35,511 nt of DNA from assembly GCA_022791685.1 (NCBI GenBank), contig JAAVZO010000014.1:1-35511 (forward strand). Reading direction: 5' to 3'. Below, one piece after another: positions 7,250 through 13,796 of the stretch. Numbering within the stretch: the first letter of the stretch is position 1; every line of letters begins with the position of its first letter. Both the position numbers and the translations under genes were made by a program. This DNA comes from Clostridiales bacterium (lineage in GTDB: Bacteria; Bacillota; Clostridia; Oscillospirales; CAG-272). Below the pieces are notes generated by a model. It worked only from the letters and a program-made list of their open reading frames with translations, was not told the DNA's origin and searched no databases.

Positions 7250-7753
7250 ATGAAGCTTACTGAAAGAGCCGCTTATCTGAAGGGACTTGCTGAGGGTTAC
7301 TGCCTCGACAACACAAAGCCGAAGAATAAGCTTATTAACGACATGATCGCAATAATCGGCGAGATGGCTGAGAAGATCGACCAGCTCGAGACCGAAGTTG
7401 ACACTCTCAACGACTACATCGACGAGGTAGACCACGACCTTGGCGAGCTCGAAGAGACCGTTTACGAGGAGTACGACGACTGCGATTGTGACTGTGACGA
7501 TGATGATTGCGACTGCTGCGATTGCGACGATGATGAAGAGTGCGATTGCTGCTGCGATGACGAAGACGAGACCTTTTATGAAGTGATCTGCCCGAACTGC
7601 GGCGAAAAGGTTTACTTCGACGAAAGCGTTGACCCGTCCGAGATCACTTGCCCGAGCTGCGGTGATAAGTTCGACTGTGTATGTGACGACTGCGATTGCG
7701 ACGATGATGAGTGCGATTGCTGCTGTGACTGCAAGGACGAAGAAGAGAAATAA
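7250..7753 (+). CDS. Cys/Asp-rich protein: helical N-domain, zinc-ribbon motifs and CD/DC repeats
   Basis: The 167-residue protein starts with a helical domain (LTERAAYLKGLAEG, then a coiled-coil-like stretch to about residue 75). This resembles the N-terminal CD1247 domain of clostridial proteins often found near efp. Two CPxCG knuckles (C114/C117 and C134/C137) would form one zinc ribbon. Around them lie two very low-complexity blocks of alternating Asp and Cys (about 77-102 and 142-161), giving some 25 cysteines in total. Such blocks could bind metals, but no function is known to me. The ATG at 7250 is chosen because GAAAGGAAG precedes it. The acidic blocks are in frame and free of stops, so they are probably real. 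Confidence 0.8.
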   Translation: MKLTERAAYLKGLAEGYCLDNTKPKNKLINDMIAIIGEMAEKIDQLETEVDTLNDYIDEVDHDLGELEETVYEEYDDCDCDCDDDDCDCCDCDDDEECDCCCDDEDETFYEVICPNCGEKVYFDESVDPSEITCPSCGDKFDCVCDDCDCDDDECDCCCDCKDEEEK

Positions 7754-7784
7754 GGTCTATCGACGACATTGTCGATAATTAATA

Positions 7785-7828
7785 CCACATTTTGGCAGGC
7801 GCGATGGATATTCGTTCCTGCCTTGTGG
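7785..7828 (+). promoter_or_regulatory. Leader hairpin before the radical SAM cassette
   Basis: Arms CCAC...GGCAGG and CCTGCC..GTGG enclose a 17-nt loop. They sit 27 bp before the start of the Cys-motif gene, with TATATAAT-like sequence and a GGAG site after them. There is no U-run, so it is not an obvious terminator. Confidence 0.45.
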
Positions 7829-7855
7829 TGTATATTATATAATGGAGTGTGTAAT

Positions 7856-8248
7856 ATGAACGGCAAGGACAAATGCGCGATATTGAAGCAAATTCGCCGC
7901 GATATCGCTGAAAAGAACGATATTTCGCTTACAATTTCGGAATGCAAGCATAAGGGTGATTGCGCCGGCACCTGTCCGCGCTGTGAATCGGAGGTACGCG
8001 AGCTTGAACGCGCGCTTGCCGACCGAAAAAAGCAGGGAAAGCGTGTGGTTGTTGCCGGAATTTCGGCGGGACTCGTTGCTGCAAGCTGTGTATCGTGCGA
8101 ATTTCCGGGTATTGGAGCGCAGGGAAGCGAATTGCAGGGAGATATGATGGTGAATACGGACGATAGCGGATACGAGGAAACAACCAATGCTCAACATGAG
8201 ACTTACGACGAATTGATGGGCAATATTCCAGCTGATAATATTGAATGA
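7856..8248 (+). CDS. Small Cys-motif protein with hydrophobic segment and repeat tail; partner of a radical SAM enzyme
   Basis: The 130-residue product has four parts: a helical N-terminus; a metal-binding-like motif C30-x5-C36-x3-C40-x2-C43 (CKHKGDCAGTCPRC); a basic-then-hydrophobic stretch at about 62-77 followed by C78-V-S-C81; and a hydrophilic acidic tail. The tail holds two similar short motifs, ELQGDMM (92-98) and ELMGNIP (119-125). Its stop overlaps the next gene's ATG (ATGA), so it is translationally coupled to the radical SAM enzyme. It could deliver electrons or a cluster, or be the substrate. I recall similar Cys-motif proteins in gut bacteria but know no function. The ATG at 7856 follows GGAG; the upstream extension has no ribosome site. 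Confidence 0.75.
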   Translation: MNGKDKCAILKQIRRDIAEKNDISLTISECKHKGDCAGTCPRCESEVRELERALADRKKQGKRVVVAGISAGLVAASCVSCEFPGIGAQGSELQGDMMVNTDDSGYEETTNAQHETYDELMGNIPADNIE

Positions 8249-8892
8249 GCTCTCCTATAAAAAGCGTGTACTTTAATTTGTTAGGAATCGCTCGGCACCG
8301 ACTCGAAACCGATGGCGACGGTGTGACAACGCTTGTCGGCGGAATCGGCTGTCCGTTAAATTGTAAGTATTGCCTAAATCCGCAGTGTCACATATCAATA
8401 AAACCATTAAAATTAACCGCTGATGAACTGTATGAGCGGATCAAGATCGATTCGCTATACTTTGAAGCTACTGGCGGTGGAGTGACATTCGGTGGGGGAG
8501 AACCATTATTACAGGCGAAATTCATCATATATTTCATAAAATTAATACGTGCGCGCGAGCATAATTGGCGTATTTGCATTGAAACCAGTCTCGCAGTACC
8601 ACTCGAAGCACATGAGATAATTGAGCTTTCACAGCTTGTCGACCGCTTCATAATCGACGTTAAGGACATGAATCCCGACATTTATCGCGCCTACACGGGA
8701 TGCGAAATCACTCCAATGCGTGCAAATCTTGAACGCTTCACGGAGCTTGCGCCTGATAAGATTCATGTTCGTTTGCCGCTGATCCCGTCGTTCAATATGC
8801 CGGCAGATGTTGATAGTTCAGCATTTGAACTCGAAAAAATGGGAATAATAGATATTGAACGCTTCGTATACAGCACGAATATTCGTAAGTAA
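8245..8892 (+). CDS. Radical SAM protein, glycyl-radical-enzyme-activase-like
   Basis: The protein has 215 residues. The CxxxCxxC motif C36-PLN-C40-KY-C43 binds the SAM cluster, and GGGEP (83-87) contacts SAM. The segments GGGVTFGGGEPLLQ, IIDVKDMNPDIYRAYTG and HVRLPLIPSFN line up with pyruvate formate-lyase activating enzymes. There is no room for an additional ferredoxin-like cluster domain. No glycyl radical enzyme is encoded nearby; the only coupled partner is the preceding Cys-motif gene, which points to a dedicated protein or peptide modification. The substrate is unknown. The shared ATGA fixes the start. Confidence 0.88.
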   Translation: MSSPIKSVYFNLLGIARHRLETDGDGVTTLVGGIGCPLNCKYCLNPQCHISIKPLKLTADELYERIKIDSLYFEATGGGVTFGGGEPLLQAKFIIYFIKLIRAREHNWRICIETSLAVPLEAHEIIELSQLVDRFIIDVKDMNPDIYRAYTGCEITPMRANLERFTELAPDKIHVRLPLIPSFNMPADVDSSAFELEKMGIIDIERFVYSTNIRK

Positions 8893-8908
8893 TGACGAAT
8901 TTTATCGC

Positions 8909-8937
8909 TTGACAAGTAGGCAAAACTGTGGTATAAT
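8909..8937 (+). promoter_or_regulatory. Promoter of the TPP riboswitch-thiT unit
   Basis: TTGACA (8909-8914), 17 bp, TATAAT (8932-8937), perfect consensus. Confidence 0.85.
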
Positions 8938-8949
8938 ATTACTGCTCTA

Positions 8950-9045
8950 AATTGAATAGCTGCGGGGTGCTGAACGGCTGAGACGGAGAGATCCGAACCC
9001 GATGAACCTGTACGGGTAATTCCGGCGAAGGGATATGCAATATTT
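8950..9045 (+). ncRNA. TPP riboswitch (THI element)
   Basis: The conserved THI-box pieces occur in order: GGGGTGC (8963-8969), GGCTGAGA (8976-8983), then GAACCCGATGAACCTG and GGGTAATTCCGGCGAAGGGA. It senses thiamine pyrophosphate. Transport gene thiT follows, and a terminator hairpin between them suggests control by transcription termination. Outer boundaries are approximate. Confidence 0.95.
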
Positions 9046-9063
9046 ACATATTATTTACGATTG

Positions 9064-9100
9064 CTCTGAACAGGATTCTGTTTGGAGTAATTTTTATTTT
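9064..9100 (+). terminator. Riboswitch-controlled terminator before thiT
   Basis: A 10-bp stem (9064-9073 with 9078-9087, two G-T wobbles, loop GATT) is followed by TAATTTTTATTTT. It lies between the TPP aptamer and the thiT ribosome site. Confidence 0.75.
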
Positions 9101-9117
9101 GAGGAAGCTTTCGCGAA

Positions 9118-9708
9118 ATGAAAGCTATGGTCGTATTTATGAACAATTCGAAAACTTTTTCTCGTAGTGACAAGATTCGTACACTTGTCGAATGTGCAGT
9201 GCTTATCGCAATCGGCATGGTGCTGAGCTTCGTTGTCATCTGGGAAATGCCGCTCGGCGGTTCGGTAACCTTGCTCAGTATGCTGCCGATATGCCTGATC
9301 GGCTTCCGTCACGGCGCAAAGTGGGGCTTTGGTTCGGCATTTGTATATTCGCTTTTTCAGCTTTTGACAAGTAAGGTGTTTGCATGGGGACTGACTCCGC
9401 TCGTACTCGTTGTCTGCATTCTCGCCGACTACATTGTTGCGTTCACGTTGCTTGGCGTGACGGGATTTTTCAAAGAGAAGGGCGAAAAGGGCGTTATCAT
9501 CGGCACATCGGTTGCGATGGTACTGCGTTTCATCTGCCACTACATCTCGGGCGTAACGATATGGGCATCATCCGCGCCTGAAGGCTGGAATCCGTGGATA
9601 TATTCGGCGGCGTACAATGGAGCGTACATGCTTCCGGAGCTGATTTTCACAATTATCGCTACCGCAATTATCGTGAAAATTCCGGCGTACCAAAAGACGT
9701 TAAAATAA
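9118..9708 (+). CDS. thiT: Thiamine transporter substrate-binding subunit ThiT (ECF S-component)
   Basis: This 196-residue integral membrane protein has about six hydrophobic segments. It matches ThiT, which binds thiamine outside and works with a shared ECF energy-coupling module encoded elsewhere. Typical features are GGSVTLLSMLPI near residue 41, the cytoplasmic loop GFRHGAKWG, and the C-terminal ligand-binding stretch with two tryptophans, ISGVTIWASSAPEGWNPW and YSAAYNGAYMLPE. The TPP riboswitch upstream confirms the link to thiamine. The first of three nearby ATGs is chosen because GAGGAAG precedes it by about 10 bp. Confidence 0.95.
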   Translation: MKAMVVFMNNSKTFSRSDKIRTLVECAVLIAIGMVLSFVVIWEMPLGGSVTLLSMLPICLIGFRHGAKWGFGSAFVYSLFQLLTSKVFAWGLTPLVLVVCILADYIVAFTLLGVTGFFKEKGEKGVIIGTSVAMVLRFICHYISGVTIWASSAPEGWNPWIYSAAYNGAYMLPELIFTIIATAIIVKIPAYQKTLK

Positions 9709-9727
9709 ATATTTTGTAAATAATATA

Positions 9728-9770
9728 AAAAAACATCCGGTTCATGATTATTATGAACCGGATGTTTTTT
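9728..9770. terminator. Strong bidirectional terminator
   Basis: The 18-bp perfect arms (9728-9745 with 9753-9770) end in A6 and T6. It lies between convergent thiT and the methyltransferase gene and overlaps the latter's stop codon. Confidence 0.92.
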
Positions 9771-10560
9771 AGCGATTTTGACGGAATACTTCATACGCAG
9801 CTATCGACGACGCGGAAGCTGCCGAGAGTGCAGCAGTGAAACTTCTTCCATAATCGAGCCGAACAATCGCATCGGCTGCCGACAAAAGCTCATGTGAGAG
9901 ACCGCGTTTTTCACCGCCAACTGCAAGGAGCAGTGGCTTTTTTAAGTCTGCGTCATATATCGAAATCGAGTTTTTTATGTCGCAGCAAATTAGCTTTACA
10001 CCAAGCGAACGCATGGTCGACACCACATCGGCGGATGATTCAGCGACGTACATAGGGCATAGTTCCGATGCGCCAGCCGACGCACGGCATACCACGCCAG
10101 AAGCCGCCATCCAATTTCGTGGCGGAAGGATCAGCGCCGAAATTCCAGCCGCCCAAAGCGAACGCACCGCGTAACCGAAATTATACGGGTCCTCGATTCC
10201 TTCAAGCATTGCAAAAAAGCGCGCATTTTCGTCCGGAAAATCGTGAACAAGCGTTTCTGAATCAAGTGATGGCAGTGTACGTGCGGTAGTTTCGCAGATT
10301 ATGCCGCCGTGAGAATTGCCGAGCGCGATACGTTCGATTTCTTCCGGTGCGACTGCTTCGAGGCTGAAGTTATACTTATATGACATCGCTTTTAGGTAAG
10401 ATAGCTCACCTGCACGCGATTTTTTCTTGGTTTCATCGTACACAATGCGCAAAATCTTTCTGTCAGACACGCCAGACTCAATCGTGCTAAGCACAGCGCG
10501 AATCGATATCATACCTTCGAACAAATTTTCGCTTTGCTGTTTATCTATCTCTTTAGTCAT
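9769..10560 (-). CDS. TrmH/SpoU-family RNA 2'-O-methyltransferase (RlmB-like)
   Basis: The 263-residue protein has a short N-terminal substrate-binding region and a C-terminal SPOUT knot domain. The three SpoU motifs are visible: EGIEDPYNFGYAVRSLWAAG (motif 1, with N and R), the glycine-rich VGGEKRGLS (motif 2) and AALSAASASSIAAYEVFRQ (motif 3). Members methylate ribose 2'-OH groups in rRNA or tRNA; the exact nucleotide cannot be told. The ATG overlaps the thyX stop by four bases (ATGA), so it is the last gene of the operon read from 13436 down. A second, only distantly similar SpoU enzyme is at 19109. Confidence 0.88.
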   Translation of the reverse strand: MTKEIDKQQSENLFEGMISIRAVLSTIESGVSDRKILRIVYDETKKKSRAGELSYLKAMSYKYNFSLEAVAPEEIERIALGNSHGGIICETTARTLPSLDSETLVHDFPDENARFFAMLEGIEDPYNFGYAVRSLWAAGISALILPPRNWMAASGVVCRASAGASELCPMYVAESSADVVSTMRSLGVKLICCDIKNSISIYDADLKKPLLLAVGGEKRGLSHELLSAADAIVRLDYGRSFTAALSAASASSIAAYEVFRQNR

Positions 10561-11312
10561 TGAAATTTTTTACGAACCTCGGCAGCTTTTCCGCATGAGT
10601 ATGCGCCCTCTGAGCAAGCGCCGTGCAGACATGACGGTCCTGCATTTGCAAACAGCAGGGGGCAGACTTTGCGCACTTCGAACAGCATGAGCGTTGCGAG
10701 CTCGCGTATTTCCCACTGCGCACGGTTGCAACAGCGCAGACGGAAGAAGTTGTGGAGCGAACGAACGTTCATAGTCATTATAATTCTCGTGTCGCAGGCA
10801 TTGGGGAGAATAAAGCGTGCGTCTTCATTTGCTTTTTTTTCGGCGGCTTTGCGTGCTTCCGGCTCGCTCATTCCAGCGGCGAGGTTAGCTGCAAGGTGAC
10901 GCGAAATTAGTTTTGTACGCAGCGATTCGTAGTGCTCGGCATCCTCGCGCATCGCGGCGATGAATTCTTCACGCGCTTCCGGAATCGCGTCGATTTCTGG
11001 TGGTATGATATAGGAAAAATCACACTTTGACACGTATCGCTGGCTCTGAACCGAGAATGACGCGATCCGATGGCGCGTTATCTGAGCGAGCAGCGCACGC
11101 GAAACGCCCTCGATAGCGAACGTGAAGCTTGCGTGCTCGACCGGCGACTCATGACCAAGGTCACTCAGCAGTTCGAGGAATGACGCGACCTTGTCCGGTG
11201 TTAAATTTTCTTCGAGCGTATCGATGTCACTCTTTGCGTAGCAGAGCTTCGCCGCTTCGGCGACGATTTTTTCCGCATCTTGTGTATATGCGATTATCTT
11301 ACATTTTATCAT
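10557..11312 (-). CDS. thyX: Flavin-dependent thymidylate synthase ThyX
   Basis: ThyX makes dTMP from dUMP using FAD, NADPH and methylene-tetrahydrofolate. The 251-residue sequence holds the signature RHRxxSxxxxSxRY as RHRIASFSVQSQRY at 80-93, preceded by ESPVEHASFTFAI, and the dUMP-binding block MNVRSLHNFFRLRCCNRAQWEIRE (about 181-204). The C-terminus is cysteine-rich (CLHGACSEGAYSC), common in clostridial homologues. An A8 run lies in codons for EKKAN. The gene sits 31 bp after the glycosyltransferase and overlaps the methyltransferase. Confidence 0.97.
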   Translation of the reverse strand: MIKCKIIAYTQDAEKIVAEAAKLCYAKSDIDTLEENLTPDKVASFLELLSDLGHESPVEHASFTFAIEGVSRALLAQITRHRIASFSVQSQRYVSKCDFSYIIPPEIDAIPEAREEFIAAMREDAEHYESLRTKLISRHLAANLAAGMSEPEARKAAEKKANEDARFILPNACDTRIIMTMNVRSLHNFFRLRCCNRAQWEIRELATLMLFEVRKVCPLLFANAGPSCLHGACSEGAYSCGKAAEVRKKFQ

Positions 11313-11343
11313 TGTTACATTACCTTTTTGTTGTTATTGCTGT

Positions 11344-12114
11344 TTATTGTTGATTATTCCGCGATTTCTTTGCGAACATCGTACCAAATATGAACTTTGG
11401 CAGCTTCATCATACGCCCGATCCGACGTGGCTCGCAGCAGAGCCGATAGAACCATTCGAGGTTCGTTTTGATGAAAAATTTCGGTGCGCGGCGAACGTTG
11501 CCAGAATAAACATCGAGACTGCCGCCGAGTGCAAGGCAGAGTCGAACGCTTGTCAGGCGCGAACGATTTGCCGCTATCCACTCCTCCTGCGCCGGCACGC
11601 CAAAGCAAACGTAGAGCACATCCGGCGCAGCGGCGTTTATTTTATCTATAATTGCATCATTTTCTACGCTGTTTTTGTTAAAATAGCCGTCATTTGTACC
11701 GACGACATTCAGTCCGGGGAAGCGCTCGCACAGCTTTTCCGCGGCCTGATCAGCTATCGACGGAGCACCTTCCGACGCAGGTTTGCCGCCCATCAAAAAC
11801 ACACGATACCCACGTTCGGCGCTTATTTTTGCGACCTCGATACCGAGCTCACAGCCCGCGGTCTTGCATTTGAGCGGCGTTTTCAGTATTTTTGACGCGA
11901 GCACGACACCCGCGCCGTCGGGTGTGACGAGGTCGGCGGAGTTGACAAGCTCCATCAACTCTGGACGCTCGATACAGCTTTGCAGTATCTCCGCGTTTGG
12001 CGTGAAAACCGCGCGCAGCTTATCGCCGCAGATGAATTCATCGCATATTGCGGTCGCCTCAGCAAGGCTAACGTTGTCGACTCCAACACCACGTATGTTG
12101 ATTTTTTCGGGCAT
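11344..12114 (-). CDS. WecG/TagA/CpsF-family glycosyltransferase
   Basis: The 256-residue enzyme resembles TagA, which adds N-acetylmannosamine to undecaprenyl-diphospho-GlcNAc in wall teichoic acid linkage-unit synthesis, and WecG, which acts in enterobacterial common antigen synthesis. Family blocks are TPNAEILQ near residue 38, LVTPDGAGVVLASK, VFLMGGKP, CFGVPAQEEWI and GGSLDVYSGNVRRAPKFF. The basic, aromatic C-terminus fits membrane-surface binding. No other teichoic acid genes are present, so the glycan made is unknown. AAGGAGGAAAA precedes the ATG, and the gap to the upstream transporter is 26 bp, consistent with one operon. Confidence 0.92.
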   Translation of the reverse strand: MPEKINIRGVGVDNVSLAEATAICDEFICGDKLRAVFTPNAEILQSCIERPELMELVNSADLVTPDGAGVVLASKILKTPLKCKTAGCELGIEVAKISAERGYRVFLMGGKPASEGAPSIADQAAEKLCERFPGLNVVGTNDGYFNKNSVENDAIIDKINAAAPDVLYVCFGVPAQEEWIAANRSRLTSVRLCLALGGSLDVYSGNVRRAPKFFIKTNLEWFYRLCCEPRRIGRMMKLPKFIFGTMFAKKSRNNQQ

Positions 12115-12140
12115 GAGTTTTCCTCCTTTTGGAAAATATG

Positions 12141-13436
12141 TCAGTTATTATTTTTAAATTTTATCCATTTATTGGTTATCATGGCAGATGATATCAGTCC
12201 GATAACCAACAATATGATGAATGTCGCATAAACTGCGCTCCATCCGAAGTCCTTTGCAAGTAGTCCGACTATGTATGTAGAGATTCCACCGCCGACCGCC
12301 GCGAATGCGTTGAGTATGCCGGTTACTGTCGCTGATCTGCCATATTTGCCAAAATTGAGCGGTACGAGACTGATAAACATGGTGTGAACGCCCAGCAGGA
12401 AAGTAATCGAAAGCGCCATAAGCACGAGCATGAGCACAAGATTTTGCTCTCCGAACAAAAACATCGCGCCAACGCAAGTCACTGACAGTGCGAACAACAA
12501 CACCGCAGACTTCATCTCGTCGTGCAGCCACTTGTCGATGATCACCTTTGCGAGCGCCGAACCAAACAGACTTGTAAGCGGGATGATGGTTGTGAGCAGC
12601 GTCGAGAGCTCAGGCGATGTGGAAAAAGTTTCGGTTATGATCGTAGGAGTCCAGACAGTTATGCCGTCTTTGACTATGCCGAACGACAAAATCGGAACGA
12701 TCATAAACATCGCTCCAGATGCGATCATGAGCGGAAAAATAGCGTTTGTACGACTATTTTTCTGCATATTTTCGGCGCAACCGACAAATTCCGAAGTACT
12801 ATTTTGACTATATTCCACATAACTTACAGTTTTGCGTCTAAATCCGGCAGTCAGCGGCAGCCAAACAACGGCGGCGGTGAGCAGTATTACGCCCGGAACG
12901 ATGAAGCAGGTTTGCCATCCGGCGGCGTGCATAGTGAGCGATGACAGCAGGTACGCAAGCATAGTGCCCGTCGCGGTCGATGCGAGCATTAACGTACCAG
13001 CGCTTGTTCTGAGCCGTTCGGGCATGAGATTAGAAACAATACGTATCATTGTTGGCCAAACTGACGATTGACAGTATCCATTCACCGCCCAAATGAGCAA
13101 ATATACCCAAAACGGCGCACCACATCTGAATGCAGTGAACATAGCGATATTCATAACTCCAGCCCCCGCGAATCCAAGCGTGATCATCCGGAACGGTGAA
13201 ACTTTGTCCGAAATAAATCCATTAACGAGTTGTCCGCATCCGTACACTATGAAGAACGCGGTATTCACGAGCCCTCCAGCGTCCTTTTCCATAAACCCCG
13301 ACGTGCTGATTTCCGACAGCGCCGCCGAGTAATTGAGCCGCCCCGAATTGAGCAGCGTATAATACAAAAAGCAGACGGCACACAGGCACCATCCCATCCG
13401 CTCATCCTCAAGCGGCTTGATTTTCAGTCGTTTCAT
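12141..13436 (-). CDS. Major facilitator transporter, organophosphate:phosphate antiporter (GlpT/UhpT-like)
   Basis: The 431-residue protein has 12 likely membrane helices in two halves with a central loop near residues 200-230. Helix 1 carries YYTLLNSGRLNYSAAL. The stretch NGYCQSSVWPTMIRIVSNLMPERLR resembles the conserved N-half block of the GlpT/UhpT family, and helix 7 reads IVPILSFGIVKDGITVWTPT. These point to the OPA branch; the substrate cannot be told. The ATG follows ACGGAGAAC. A ~195 bp structured repeat (13476-13670) ends 40 bp upstream, so its promoter may lie inside or beyond the repeat. Confidence 0.88.
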   Translation of the reverse strand: MKRLKIKPLEDERMGWCLCAVCFLYYTLLNSGRLNYSAALSEISTSGFMEKDAGGLVNTAFFIVYGCGQLVNGFISDKVSPFRMITLGFAGAGVMNIAMFTAFRCGAPFWVYLLIWAVNGYCQSSVWPTMIRIVSNLMPERLRTSAGTLMLASTATGTMLAYLLSSLTMHAAGWQTCFIVPGVILLTAAVVWLPLTAGFRRKTVSYVEYSQNSTSEFVGCAENMQKNSRTNAIFPLMIASGAMFMIVPILSFGIVKDGITVWTPTIITETFSTSPELSTLLTTIIPLTSLFGSALAKVIIDKWLHDEMKSAVLLFALSVTCVGAMFLFGEQNLVLMLVLMALSITFLLGVHTMFISLVPLNFGKYGRSATVTGILNAFAAVGGGISTYIVGLLAKDFGWSAVYATFIILLVIGLISSAMITNKWIKFKNNN

Positions 13437-13475
13437 GTTTGTTCTCCGTTGGTGGTAGTTGTTTGAATGGGGAAT

Positions 13476-13670
13476 GGGGAACGCGGCTTTCTTGAAAGAA
13501 AGCCTGGCAAAGAACTTTTATACAGTCTCCATTTAAGAGTTTTCGTAAACTTTGAAGTATTGCTCTCCAATTAACGGTAATCATGTTGAAGGCTCATTGC
13601 TAATACGCGCTTCACTGCGGGGGACCTCTACAACACGCCACCGGAGTGTTGCCTCCCCCTCCGTATCGCT
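13476..13670 (-). repeat. Structured intergenic repeat, ~195 bp, copy 1 (inverted)
   Basis: This is the reverse-complement copy of the element at 30811-31006 and 32805-32999. Shared parts on the minus strand are AGCGATACGGAGGGGGAGGC at the start, an AACAC...GTGTT hairpin, CCGCAGTGAAGC, GGAGACTGTATAAA, and the end hairpin GGCTTTCTT-TC-AAGAAAGCC followed by GCGTTCCCC. The middle is diverged. It separates two divergently transcribed genes. Confidence 0.9.
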
Positions 13671-13796
13671 TTGATATATTATACCACAAATTTATTTGAA
13701 TTGCAAGAATTTTCTGAAATTCTGTCTGTTTTAATACGCTGTTCATATATATGCGGTATAATATTAGTACATATGCTATTTTGTGGGGGTGGGCTA

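Noticed and set aside
10820..10850. A8/T8 run inside thyX as a phase-variable site
   Set aside because: Lysine codons commonly give such A runs, the gene is essential-type metabolism, and the run is deep in the coding region.
13671..13796. Longer N-terminus for the helicase gene
   Set aside because: It would include the TATAAT box and has no ribosome site; the TTG at 13797 has a strong one.
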